Source: Conidiobolus incongruus B7586
Lineage: Eukaryota; Entomophthoromycota; Entomophthoromycetes; Entomophthorales; Conidiobolaceae
Direction: 5' to 3'
Length of the DNA stretch: 17,686 nt
Assembly: GCA_000697335.1 (NCBI GenBank)
Contig: JNEM01008838.1
Span: 1 to 17,686 of the forward strand
The translations under genes and the position numbers were made by a program. A model generated the notes under the pieces. It was not told where the DNA came from and ran no database searches. It saw only the letters and a program-made list of their open reading frames with translations. This document shows positions 1-11,205 of this stretch, piece after piece. Within the stretch, counting starts at the first letter, position 1. Each line of letters begins with the position of its first letter.

Positions 1-735
1 TAGATTAAAATTCAATTAATAGATCAAAGTATAGTATTTATAAATAAAAATATTAAAATATTTTAAATCATTTAATAGTTGAATTTCTTTTGTATAATGT
101 TAAAATTAAAATAAAAATTAATAAAATTTTCCCTTATAATTTTTTATCATAATTGAAAATTTTAGTATTAATAAAAATAACGTAAAGAGCTATTAATAGT
201 TAAAATAAAGAATAATGGTAATAGATTTAACACATTTTATGATATATATTTTTTTGAATGTCATAATATAGTGAATACTAAATTATATTATAATAAGTTA
301 TTATCTTAAATGCACTATATATTAACTTTAATTTAATTTATTATTTAATATAAATTTATATTTCAAAAATCAAAATTAACAATAGTCTCAATTTAATTTA
401 TTAAATTTAATAATTAATGATAAAGTATTTTATTAATATTGTTTGATTATTTGAACTTAACTGATTTATAATTCAATTATCTTTTTAAAAATCTTTATTA
501 TATTATAATTATATTAAAAATTTTATTAAAAAAGTTTTTTTATAATTAATTATTATATTTTAAAGTTATTTTTATAATAATTAAACGAATAAAATCAATT
601 TAATTAAGTAATATACAGAATTTTTTATCTTATCATTATTTTAAATCATACTATGAATATTAATTTATAAAAATTTTATGCATTATAATTATATAATAGT
701 GACATTATGTATATAGATATTCTGGCTTATATCTT
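1..735. other. A+T-rich desert, no gene seen
   Basis: Almost pure A/T sequence with stops in every frame. I found no tRNA-like, coding-like or long repeat structure here. Confidence 0.7.
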
Positions 736-1057
736 TCAAATAATGATAATATTTTTAAGGGTGAGATGATTCCCTTTTACCTGAGTATTTTTATATCCAC
801 CTATGCAAAAATTATTTCCCCCTCGCATTCCAGATACTTCCTTTTTGTCTTTTAATTGGTTATTGATGCAAGTTACCGGAGAATCTCATAAATCGACTGA
901 CCCAATTCTTTCTTTATAAAACCAAGGATTAGAGCTATTCTCAAAGATAAAGTGCTGCATCTGTGTCCTCTAAGCTATATGACTTAAACCAATAAATCCT
1001 TATCTCCCTAACTCTTACCTGGAAACCCGTAGATCTTTGTCTTGTATTTAAACTAAT
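736..1057 (-). pseudogene. Interrupted protein-like stretch, unidentified
   Basis: This segment is clearly richer in G+C than its surroundings. On the minus strand one frame runs from 969 down to 736 with a single interruption and reads like real protein, for example HFIFENSSNPWFYKERIGSV and later QLKDKKEVSGMRGGNNF. Just upstream, a 49-base candidate intron (970-1018; GTAAGAG donor, CTTAG acceptor) would join it in phase to a 13-codon open stretch (1019-1057) containing RQRSTGFQ. I do not recognise the family. It could be a decayed gene, an unusual exon set whose remaining intron I cannot place, or a coincidence of composition. The plus strand also carries branch-like and acceptor-like signals (CTAAC followed by CGTAG near 1010-1030), so the strand is not certain. 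Confidence 0.25.
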
Positions 1058-2808
1058 CTAGGTACGATTTTCCCTTAACTTATTAATATATATGTAATGT
1101 TTTTATATATTGATTTTCTATATTAATATAATTAATTTATTATTAATATTATATAAATTCTTTAAAATTTTAATTTAAAATATTTATCTTAAAAATCTTG
1201 AATAGTGAATAATGATATAAATTATAATAAATATTAATTTTGATTTTATTTTCTTATTTTAAAAATTAATAAAAAGTATATGTTTATTACATATGAATTT
1301 ATATCTATATACTATAATAACCATAAAATTATTTATTATAAACATAGAGAAAATAAAATTTATCATCTAAAGTTAAATAGTATTCAAACTATAATTTTAA
1401 AATGATAAATAAAATTATTAAAAAACCGATAACATTTATTGATTTAAGGTAAAGATTTTATTAATAAATTATGAAATTAAGTATTAATAAAGAGTATATA
1501 AATATTGTTTTATGATGTATGCTATAACTTATTAATTTGGGAATATTAATTTATTTTCTTAGGTTGATCCTCTCATTTTACATAATTCATAAAATAATTT
1601 CTTCATTATATAAGAAATAATTTTTATAGTATTATTTTATTGACTCCTAAATATACAATTTGAAAGTTAAATATTTATTCTTAATTTTATTCCAAGAATA
1701 TGAATGATTTTTTAATAGGGGTTTAAACTATTATTTCATAATTGTTTCCTTATTAATAATCATTCTATTTTATTAAAACTTTGGATTATTTAAAGCTTTT
1801 AGAATAAAGAGAATATAATATGATTGGTTTAATTCAATCATTATTATATCCTAAATTAAAAATGATAAAACTTATTAATTCTTGTTTAATTAAAATTGGA
1901 TATACTTTTCTTATTAAACTTTTCATTTTAAGAAAAGATATTTGATATTAATAAATCTAATTTAGTTAGTTTAGTAAGTTCATCATATAATGGATTTCTG
2001 GAGTATATTATATCACATCCTTGGCTTTGAAATAGCACAACACTTGTTTTAGTTTATTATATTGATTTTAACTATATATTAAATTATTTTATATGATATT
2101 GTTCTGATTTTGTTTTACTATATTTTAGGAATATAATTAACTATTCATAGTGCTTTAATCAAATGAATACCAGAAATCGACTTATCCTTGTATTTATTAA
2201 AATTATGATTTTATTTTTTTATTCTGGAATTAAAATAAAGTTTCCTTTAACAAACAAGCCAATATCAGTTTGTTTCAGGCTATATAAAATCAGAAAAAAC
2301 TTATTCTTTGTATTTAGAATAAGATATATATATTAATTAAGAATATCTCGATATATTTACTCTTATAAAAGAGTACTTTGTTAGTATTAATAATACTTAA
2401 CTAATGAATTTACAAACTTATTGTTCTTAACCAGAGAAGAAAAATTCGAAACAGATTTTTTACGAAGTTTAATCAAATTTATTATTTATCAAAAATGTTG
2501 AATATAATATAATAAAAATTAATTATTTACATCAAAGATATTGAGTTATATCAAGCATATTGAATATATTGCACTATTATTATATCAGCAATGCGTTTTT
2601 AAACAAGTTAAAATTAGTTTACAATAGTTGAAAACATAACTTAGTACAATTTATATGGTATATTCCATTGAATTGAAATATATTTCAGAGTTTATAGTAA
2701 TCTAATTTTTATAATTTTTAAATATCTATAACTTATTTGTTTCTTAATTATAATAAATATAAATCTATTATATATAGACAATTTTAAAGAGTTTTATTTA
2801 AATTATTA

Positions 2809-2825
2809 ATATATATATATATATA
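2809..2825. repeat. (AT)n microsatellite
   Basis: About eight uninterrupted AT units inside the desert; simple sequence with no evident role. Confidence 0.9.
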
Positions 2826-3073
2826 ATGTTTTCCTTAATATTATATAATATTTAAACTCATTATTAACTATTTAAGCATTATTTGTTCCATTAATTATAT
2901 AAAAAGAAATAGTTTATATCAAGCAACTAATTAGTATTATATATACAATACAATTAATAAGTTATATAAATATATATCTAATAACCTAATAATTATTGAA
3001 TTAATATATATAGTTATACTGAATTGACAATATTCCAATTAGAAGAATGAAGATTATTAAAATTTGTTATACC

Positions 3074-3087
3074 ATGATAATTATCAT
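3074..3087. repeat. 14-bp perfect palindrome
   Basis: ATGATAATTATCAT is a perfect palindrome with two G/C pairs. It could be a dimeric protein site, but palindromes this short are expected by chance in such sequence. Confidence 0.5.
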
Positions 3088-4130
3088 ATTCTTTGAAATT
3101 TAATAAAAATGTCAAATTTCTCACAAATCTGATAGGAGAGCATTTGGAAAATGAACTCGATTCAAAACATATAGTTGAAGTAAGTTATTATTTACTATTT
3201 ATAAAACCTTTATAAACTATAAATATTTTTTTCTGAGATTGGTTAAAAAAGGAATATTTTTTCTTAAATCCTTTTTAATACTCAATATGTAATAAAACTA
3301 TTAGGTAAATATTTTATACTGTTTTTGCTCAAGATATATTTTGAACTATAATAACTATTTAAATTTATTATATTTTTAATTTTATAATTATTAATAGTTA
3401 TTTCGATAATGAAATATCTTTATTCTTTAATATTTTTTACTTATTTAATTAATAAAAATTAATATTTATTACACATAAGATTAACTTTTTAAGGATTATC
3501 AAATTTCTATATTGTATTATACTTGAAAATCTAAGGTTTGCTTAAAAAATATTTAATTCAATATAAATTACATCATTATTTAACTAAATTAAGTGTTCAA
3601 TTAAATAATATTTTTAATAAAAATTATGATTTATCTTTATTATGATATAAATAGCACATTCAAAGCTTTTTTATAAATAAAAATCCTTGGATAAATTATA
3701 TTGGGAGTATTTTAGTCACCCAATAGTTTTTGATTTATTGTTTCAAGTTAAATATACTATCTACAAAGCAATCTAATAATATTGCAAAAAATATTTAAAT
3801 GTTACTAAAATAATATTATTAATAGTAATTTTAAAGTATAATTGCAATTATATTGTGATTACAGCTTTTAATTATATATCCATAATATTAAGAAATTATT
3901 AAATTAAATTGAATTTATTTTAAATAATTCGCTTTTAATTTGAAAATACATGGAAACTTAAAAGTTATATCATCTTTTATATATTAACTTATATATTTCA
4001 TTTTAAAGTTATTATAATATTCTGTTATTCAAATAATAATACTGAATAAAGTTTTGAATTTATTTAGAGCTATAAAAAAATAATTTTAATAGAAAATATC
4101 TATTTCTATAGCTATTCATCTGACAGCTGA

Positions 4131-4181
4131 GCTAAGGTAATTATTTAGGTAATTTAAAATTAATATAAATATTACCTCAGC
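4131..4181. repeat. AGGTAATT direct pair plus inverted copy
   Basis: AGGTAATT occurs at 4135-4142 and again at 4147-4154. The inverted form ATTACCT lies at 4171-4177. The outer arms GCTAAGGTAAT (4131-4141) and ATTACCTCAGC (4171-4181) are inverted with one mismatch. It may be a clustered binding site or a small hairpin. Confidence 0.4.
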
Positions 4182-4540
4182 CAATTATAATCTTAAAAAA
4201 TAATTAATAATTTCCAAAATAGTTAATGATTTCGCAAACTAAAAGAACTAATGTTGAATATTATATTTTTATAGATTAAATATCTAAATATTAAAATAAA
4301 ATGATAGAATTAATTTAAAATAATTTAAAGCTTAACTTTATAATTCTTTTAATAATAGAAAAATAAATTAATGAGTTTTATTGTATTGAAATATAAAATT
4401 ATTTTAATTAAACAATATTATCTTTGAAATTATCTATAATTGAATATTAAGTTTTATTATCATTTGCAGTTATTATAATATTTCAAAGCTAAATCTACTT
4501 GTATTATTCAGCATTAACTCTTTCTTTTCATCTATTGAGT

Positions 4541-4563
4541 TTATTATTATTATTATTATTATT
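4541..4563. repeat. (TTA)n microsatellite
   Basis: Seven to eight TTA units in non-coding DNA. Confidence 0.9.
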
Positions 4564-4750
4564 TTATTTATCATGATAAAAAGGTGTTATAATAATATTG
4601 ATTTCGTATATATCAAAGATATAGATTATAAAAAATTAAATTACAAAAAGTTAAGATTCAAATTGATATTATACATTGGTTGTAGTTAATTTGAACTCAT
4701 AGAAAATACTATTACAAAATAACTTTAATTAATATAATTATTTATTTCTG

Positions 4751-4764
4751 ATTGAATATTCAAT
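4751..4764. repeat. 14-bp perfect palindrome
   Basis: ATTGAATATTCAAT is perfectly palindromic. A near-identical motif, TTGATTGAATCAA, follows about 35 bases later. Confidence 0.45.
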
Positions 4765-4872
4765 TAAATCATTAGTTTGATGATAATATTGATTGAATCA
4801 ATTGAATTATTAATTTTAATAAATCTATATTTAGTTTGTAGTTTGTAACCTAAAATATTATATTATTGAATG

Positions 4873-4928
4873 TATATAATCAATTCTTAAATGTATTCAA
4901 ATGAATTATTGATATAATTGATTATATA
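4873..4928. repeat. Inverted repeat, 13-bp perfect arms
   Basis: TATATAATCAATT (4873-4885) and AATTGATTATATA (4916-4928) are exact reverse complements around a 30-base spacer. A stem-loop or cruciform is possible. The arms are nearly all A/T, so chance is a fair explanation. Confidence 0.55.
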
Positions 4929-5252
4929 AATTTAAAATAGAATAAACATTATGATATTATTATCAAAATTGAATTTTTAAAGTAATATATAAATAAGTTA
5001 AATTTCAATTAACTAAAAGATACCATAATTAATTAAAGAATTGAGATATTATCAGTTTAATTAATTTAAATAAAAAAGGTGAATATAAAATCAACACAGT
5101 GAAATAAATTCAAGCATTAAAATCCACATCATAAAAGTCAAAATAATTTATACAATTATAAAAATAAGAGTATTAATAAGATATGGTGATTTAAATTTCA
5201 CAACAACACTATATATATTGAATATGTTAAATATAAAATTAGACAGATTCCT

Positions 5253-5284
5253 AAAATTTGATACTAAATTTAATATCAAAATTT
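5253..5284. repeat. Imperfect inverted repeat, 11-bp arms
   Basis: The left arm at 5253-5263 and right arm at 5274-5284 match with one mismatch around a 10-base loop. The inner TTTGATA/TATCAAA is perfect. Confidence 0.4.
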
Positions 5285-6400
5285 CTAAAAATCGAATTAA
5301 ACTGATATATTAATTATTAATCTTTTGACCAATTAAAAAATATGACAATAATATCTTATATTAACTTTTCAAATAATATATTTTTATACAATTATGAAGA
5401 TAATCTGCTATCTTATATTAAGTTTAATTAAAAGAAAAATTTTTTGCATAGTAAAATTATCAACATGAATTACACGATCCATTATATTTTCCTCTATTCA
5501 ATATTCTATTCTACAGTTAATATCCCTGATTTTAAATTATTAATATATTAAATCTAAAAATTTTACTATATTTAAATTTAATATAATTTTATAATTAACG
5601 AATTAAAAAAAATAAATTTAATAATACAGTTTTTAGGGAGAAAATAGTAATTTATTAAAACAGGAATAAACTAAACAGAAAAATAATGTAATATATGATT
5701 CAATGTCAAAGCAATTATTGTTATATAATCTATATAATATATCTCTTTTCTAAAAATTATGTATAGTTGGAACTGCAAGTTAGTGAAAGGTTAACCCAGT
5801 TGTAATAACTTATTTAGATTTTAAAAAATTACATTATCATCTAATTTCAATAGAAACTTTTAATAATCATGTAAACCATATTATTGACTCAGTAATATCT
5901 GGCTACATACTTATATAGTTTAAAATAAAATAACAATAATACTATATAACTCAACCACGATCAATAATTAAAATTGTAACTTAATAAATTATATTAGGAG
6001 TGGTTTGAGATTGAAATTCAATAATTATATGTGTATCATTCTATGTATACTATTACTTATTATCAACATATTATTTATTTTAATTCAATTAAACTGAATA
6101 ATATGTGAAAGTGTAAGATATATAATAATTAGAATTGAATTTTAATTAATATATAAATTGATCATATATTAAAATTTTAAGTTTAATAAAAAAAATCTTA
6201 ATATCAAAATAAATACAAACGTATCATTGTACATATTCATAATCGTCTATTTCAAATATAGAAACTACCACATTTAGGATGGTTTTTATATTATGATCAA
6301 ATTTTGAAAACAGAATAAAATACTCAAAACATATATTGATCAAAACAATATATCATAAATAGTAGTTATTTAAGAATATTCTGTCAATGTTTCTCTATTT

Positions 6401-6420
6401 TATATATTTATAAATATATA
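6401..6420. repeat. 20-bp perfect A/T palindrome
   Basis: TATATATTTATAAATATATA is a perfect palindrome of A and T only. It could extrude as a cruciform or serve as an easily melted site. Confidence 0.6.
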
Positions 6421-6460
6421 TATATTCATTAAATATTTATTAAACATTACCTTATTTATT

Positions 6461-6477
6461 AAAAAAAAATTTTTTTT
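6461..6477. repeat. A9T8 tract
   Basis: Nine A followed by eight T. Such stiff poly(dA:dT) tracts commonly disfavour nucleosomes. No gene is near enough to assign it as a promoter. Confidence 0.7.
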
Positions 6478-6560
6478 ATTTTGAAATTTTTCTCTAAATT
6501 TAACTAAAATAAATATTTTAGTTAATAATAATTGGAAAAATAAATAAAATATTTTGATTA

Positions 6561-6596
6561 AGTTTAAAATTATTTAAAATAAATATCGGCATAATT
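6561..6596 (+). repeat. Short dispersed repeat, copy 1
   Basis: AAATAAATATCGGCATAATT (6577-6596) is identical to 10744-10763. The preceding 19 bases (6561-6579) match 10712-10730 at 17 of 19 positions. Copy 2 carries about 16 extra bases between the two blocks. Sharing two blocks in the same order and orientation suggests a common origin rather than chance. The family and full length are unknown. Confidence 0.5.
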
Positions 6597-7326
6597 ATAT
6601 AAATTAAGGTAATATTAGGAACTTTAATCAAATTATATTTTACTTAATAAGATAATCGTTATAATTTTTGTTTACGGATCCTCATGTATCAGATTTAACA
6701 AAGCATAATACTTTTGTCAAAAATTAGTAATTGCATCAATGTATATATCATTATATTGATCTTTACCACCTATTTTCTAGATATATTTGATATACTATTA
6801 TGATCGAGATTATGAAAGATATAATATCAAAATCTCAAAACCAGAATTATATTAGTATCGAATAGTGAAAATCGCTATAAATGATAACTTACCAATATAT
6901 ACTGTAAAATTTGAGCTAAATACTGAATAATTATACTGAAAATTATTATTAATTCACATTTAATAATAGAACTATTTTATGAAATATGAATAATTGAATA
7001 TTAATATTTGGTACTTTAATAACATCTTAAATTATAACATATTGATCTTGTGATATTTAATTTTTGTTTAGATCATTTATCAGTTGATATTTTTTATAAC
7101 CATTAAATTATCTTAAATATAAAACTGATAAATAAACAAGGAACTAAATGATAGTAAGAAAAATCTTACTTAAAATTCCTAATTTTATACCTCTGAAATA
7201 CATGTCCCAAAGAATTTAAACAAATGCATTAAAATGACATATGAATTAACTAAAATAATGAAAAATTAGTTAAAAATCAAGTAACGGATCTTTATAGCAC
7301 CTGTATTTGAAAATGTTAATTAAGTG

Positions 7327-7363
7327 GATACTTCAAGGGGGAATGAATACTTGAAGGGAGATG
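7327..7363 (+). repeat. Two-copy G-rich tandem
   Basis: ATACTTCAAGGGGGAATG and ATACTTGAAGGGAGATG lie 19 bases apart as an imperfect tandem. G-runs are rare in this window, so the duplicated purine-rich block stands out. Confidence 0.6.
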
Positions 7364-7700
7364 TGTTATTGAAATTTCTAAAATATTACCTTGAATTTAA
7401 ATTGAAGTCACATGCACTAACAAGTTTAATTGCGGTCTAAGGTATTGAATAATGTGAAGTTAATTATCCGACCGAATTTTATATCATTTGATGAAATTAA
7501 TAAACATTATTACAGATATATAGACTGTGGACTTCGTTAAACTTCAGAATGAATAATAAATAAACAGAATATAAAAACTCCAACAATACAATGTTCCTTT
7601 TATACATTATTGGCAATCAAATATTAATAATTCTTATTAACTATATTCTTAAAAAATATAGTTTATAATAATAAAGGATATTAATTGAAACCAATAATAT

Positions 7701-7740
7701 ATTCTCAATTAATAAATTATTATATTATAATATTGAGAAT
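7701..7740. repeat. Stem-loop, 9-bp arms
   Basis: ATTCTCAAT (7701-7709) and ATTGAGAAT (7732-7740) are exact reverse complements around a 22-base A/T loop. Confidence 0.45.
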
Positions 7741-7875
7741 CCTTAATAAAAGTATAAACCCTTTAAATTCAAGAGATATGGTTAGATATTTATAAAAACT
7801 AAATTATATACTTTAATTATCGATTTATTAAATTTTGAAACATTAATTACCTGTTGAAGAATTCTTTAATTATCC

Positions 7876-7878
<3 letters not shown>

Positions 7879-7912
<34 letters not shown>
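7879..7912. repeat. (AT)17 microsatellite
   Basis: 34 bases of uninterrupted AT, the longest dinucleotide run in the window. Its Ile-Tyr translation is an artefact. Confidence 0.95.
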
Positions 7913-7914
<2 letters not shown>

Positions 7915-8010
7915 CTATAAACAAATTTATACTTTTACAGAAATTAATTAAATTTATAAAATTACCAGTAATTATTTACTTTAAAAAACATGAAATAAAA
8001 ATATATAGTT

Positions 8011-8034
8011 TAATAATAATAATAATAATAATAA
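8011..8034. repeat. (TAA)8 microsatellite
   Basis: Eight uninterrupted TAA units in non-coding DNA. Confidence 0.95.
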
Positions 8035-8279
8035 GTTTTTGGATTAATCAGTACATAATAATATAAATATAACTTTGTTTAAAGAGATCATGAGAAAAAT
8101 ATGAACTTAAATTAATATAATTGGTAAAAAAAGATATTATAATCAGATAATTAAATAAATTATTAAAATATTAATACCCACTTTAATTTCAAGATATGTT
8201 ATTGGAGATAAATACTAGTTACTCTAAAAATCTGGTGATTATATTATAAAAGTCATCTGGTAAGTATTTGATATTATAC

Positions 8280-8341
8280 AAATCCTAGTTGTGTAATTTG
8301 TATTTATAATTGATTGTGAACTGGTTATCATTCTAGGATTT
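8280..8341. repeat. Inverted repeat, 9-bp arms
   Basis: AAATCCTAG (8280-8288) and CTAGGATTT (8333-8341) are exact reverse complements with three G/C pairs and a 44-base spacer. Confidence 0.5.
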
Positions 8342-8946
8342 ATAATAAATATAGGTAATATTCTTAGAGGATATATGTACTATCTTGGTAATTGATATCG
8401 AAAATAAAAGTATTATTATTAATTTAATCAGTCGATTTCTTATTAAAAGATATTAGTAAAATTATCAACATTATTTCACTTGAACTATTAAGTCATACAA
8501 TTTCAAATAAATAATGTTAAGGCTATTTAAAAACGAAATAAAAGAGTAATTGGATTAGACAAAAGATATATCATAATTTATATGAGTATATCGATTAAAT
8601 AAATAAATGTTATATCAGTATGTAAAATACCATAATAGGTCTAATATTGTAACGATCTTATCAATTATATAAAATCTTTGATATAGTATCTCATTTGAAT
8701 AATAACTGAGCTATATATCGTATGAAAGAATATATATATATAGTAATTTACAAAAAAAATATCTGATTTTGTATAAATTACAATTAAAAAAATGAATTAC
8801 TAGATTATAGAAAAGCTTTAGGTTATTAATTTTCAGATAACTCAATTCACGAGTAGTATCCGAAATATTTCAACAAGAGTTAGAAAAATACATATATTAA
8901 GGAAGACAAAGCAGTAGTGCTTATTTAGTGATATATCGACTGTTGT

Positions 8947-8966
8947 ATTATCCCCATCGGGATAAT
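8947..8966. repeat. Perfect 8-bp hairpin, 4-base loop
   Basis: ATTATCCC and GGGATAAT pair exactly around CATC. With three consecutive G:C pairs it is one of the stronger compact hairpins here. No T-tract follows, so it is not an intrinsic terminator. Confidence 0.55.
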
Positions 8967-8978
8967 GAACAACCTATA

Positions 8979-9435
8979 GACATAGACATAGCTACAGCAT
9001 CTATATCTCCAATTCTGAGTTAGAAACATGCTTAAGTCAGTGCAAGTAATATCATAGTGTGAAAGAATTACGAAATAGTGTGCTTAGAATGGTTGCTATC
9101 TATAGCTTTCTTTGAGAGTAAAATAGGTACAATATTAGCTCATAAGTAAATATAGTTACATCTGGACTAATATCATATGCCACTATTGTTGTAATAAGAA
9201 TTTTTATTTTTAAAGCTAAAAACAAGATTTATTTCGATGAATAAAGCTATTGACAATACTGCTCTGGAGGTTGAGTTTGCAACTACGATAATAACTTACA
9301 TACTCTCATTAAATAAATAGAATATATATAATATTTTATAAAACTTGCTTCACACATGATAACTATACTGGCACTGACTTTAGTTGGGTTCTAACTGAAG
9401 CTTTAGAGCGTAAATATTTTCACTATGTCTATGTC
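8979..9435. repeat. 13-bp inverted pair at island edges
   Basis: GACATAGACATAG (8979-8991) has an exact reverse complement, CTATGTCTATGTC, at 9423-9435. The two copies bracket most of the 8881-9560 island. The similarity does not extend beyond the 13 bases, and each is itself a short 6-base tandem. Confidence 0.4.
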
Positions 9436-10711
9436 CTTATCTCTTTTACGGTTACCTTGAAATTAGTCTAACCTTCGATACCTTACTGAATAAAGCCTAT
9501 TCTGATAGTCTAAAGCATATATAAAATATTAACCTTTATATTTAGCACTCCAGGGCCTATTTGAAGTTTGAAATATTACACTAGTAAAATTAACTATAAT
9601 ATTATTTGAAACTATTATAATTTTATCAACTTTTTACCTTGACATTATTATTAATTATTAGAATAACTATTAAGTAATTATAATTATTAATTATTTTTTT
9701 TAGTTTAAGAAATAAAATTAAATAAATATGTAAAAACTTATTTAATGTGATGACGAATCTAACTAAATTTGTACAACTAAAAATTACTCTTAATTTATTA
9801 AAAAAGGAAATTTTTGTTGGATATTTAATAAAAAGAGAGATATTAATATATTTATATAGTTATATAAAAGAATATTAGTGGACAGAATATAATATTATTC
9901 AATATTTTTTAATATTTTCAGGTGAAATAAAGTAAGTTATGATTGAAATATTAGATAAAAACTCTAATGTTATAAATGAATAATAAATTGAAACATTTAA
10001 ATGAAGATAGCTGAAATTTTATATATTATTAAGCTTGGAAAATATGTTATATCAAGTTTCTCAAAATATACATGATATATACCCATAAATTTATAATATT
10101 GGGTGCAAATTCGGATGTATTTTGGTCTTTAATAAAATATTTGAAATTTTTATAATAAAAATATTTTTTGAAAAAAAAGCTCAGTCTATTCTATATTTCT
10201 TTGTCTGATATAATAAATATATAGCTTAAATAATCTTATACAAAGAAATATGATACAAATGTTGATTATAATCAAAAATACATGATAAAAATTGATGAAT
10301 TAATCAAGTTTATCCTTGTAAGATTATTATTTTTTAATTTAAAGGATTAAAATTGGAATAATTAAAAAATTAATTTCCATGCTTGTTTGTTTAAATGACA
10401 TATATGATTTAAAATGTTCTGTGTAATGTCTCTTTCTCCTGGTATTAAACAACTCTCAATTCAGATTTTAATATTGGCTTGATTCTAATTATAATTAGCA
10501 TAATATTGATTTAAATTATCATATGTTAAAATTTGTAGACAGGTAATATAACGTATATATAAATTAAAATACTAATAATCACTATATCCTATTTTACAAT
10601 ATATAAATGCCAATTTAACTTCAACTTTTTGATAAATATTCAATCTGAAAGGTATCCATATTATAATTTGAAGTTTCAGATATTTTCCACCCTCAAAATT
10701 ATAGGTAAAAT

Positions 10712-10763
10712 AGTTTGAAATTGTTTAAAACTATCCTTAAATTAAATAAATATCGGCATAATT
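10712..10763 (+). repeat. Short dispersed repeat, copy 2
   Basis: The last 20 bases (10744-10763) are identical to 6577-6596, and 10712-10730 matches 6561-6579 at 17 of 19 positions. This copy has a spacer between the blocks that copy 1 lacks. Confidence 0.5.
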
Positions 10764-10884
10764 CAAAAATAGCTAAATCCTAGTGTCTTTTATACCCTTA
10801 ATATATAAGTATATCCTTAAAAAAATTGAAATCGTAATGATCTTCAACCTTTTCGATCAAATATATAATTTTCCTACTTAACTT

Positions 10885-10905
10885 TATATATATATATATA
10901 TATAT
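10885..10905. repeat. (TA)n microsatellite
   Basis: About ten TA units followed by two CATAT units. Confidence 0.9.
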
Positions 10906-11010
10906 CATATCATATATAAATCACATTATAGTATTTACTCATTACAATTTGGAAATACTTGAGGATTTTGTTTCAAAGAAATGTTGGAACTTGTTTTATT
11001 GGTCCAATTT

Positions 11011-11205
11011 TCATATTTTTGAAAAAAAAATTTCGAGTTTAGAGGGGGGAGAATGAATATTATAGGTTAAATGCGATACCCATCCAATGGATGAAATGTG
11101 AATTCTATAATTATTTGTCGCTCCTAGATTGAAAATCTGTAACAATGTATAACGTTTGAGCCAATGACGGGTGAGATTGAATATTGATAAAGAACATCTG
11201 TTTGG
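11011..11205 (-). other. 64-codon open frame without ATG
   Basis: On the minus strand a frame stays open for 64 codons from 11205 and stops at 11011-11013. Pieces such as FNLTRHWLKRYTLLQIFNLG and GWVSHLTYNIHSPPSKLE read like protein. It has no ATG, and stop codons just upstream close the frame. An overlapping minus-strand frame has an ATG and 37 codons, including SVDQTDVLYQYSISPVIGSN, so two frames compete. The minus strand shows a C6 run where the plus strand has AGAGGGGGGAGAATG. It may be an exon, a decayed gene or chance in a less A/T-biased patch. I recognise no family. Confidence 0.15.

Larger units (their letters stand above)
1058..7326. other. A+T-rich gene desert
   Basis: More than six kilobases with no credible reading frame on either strand. 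Nearly all sequence is A/T with frequent stops. What can be named is listed separately: microsatellites, a few palindromes and stem-loops, and one copy of a short dispersed repeat. No tRNA-like T-loop motif or conserved promoter pattern was seen. Confidence 0.7.
7364..8880. other. A+T-rich desert
   Basis: No credible gene. An open frame across the AT and TAA microsatellites encodes only low-complexity Ile/Tyr/Asn sequence. It holds two stem-loops and two microsatellites, listed separately. Confidence 0.65.
8881..9560. other. Compositional island, possible decayed coding DNA
   Basis: About 680 bases with visibly more G+C than the desert around them. On the plus strand one frame gives protein-like pieces broken by many stops (such as NSELETCLSQCK, then VNIVTSGLISYATIVV). 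Another has a 50-codon open piece ending near 9470 that contains HDNYTGTDFSWVLTEALERK. The minus strand also gives protein-like pieces, such as YALDYQNRLYSVRYRRLD. I cannot choose a strand or family. It looks like the remnant of a gene or transposable element drifting towards the background composition, but there is no diagnostic motif. Confidence 0.25.
9561..11010. other. A+T-rich desert
   Basis: No credible reading frame. It contains the second copy of the dispersed repeat and an AT microsatellite. Nothing else could be named. Confidence 0.65.

Noticed and set aside
2249-2281. Pseudoknot-like pairing (AACAAAC/GTTTGTT crossing AGCC/GGCT)
   Set aside because: Stems are short and such overlaps occur by chance; no other support.
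7337-7590. Purine tract followed by TGTTATTG and ending near CAATACA, like the edge of an LTR
   Set aside because: No second copy, no matching target duplication and no element genes in the window, so an LTR cannot be supported.
7854-8066. 70-codon plus-strand open frame
   Set aside because: It runs through the AT and TAA microsatellites and encodes Ile-Tyr and Ile runs; no ATG at its start and no family resemblance.
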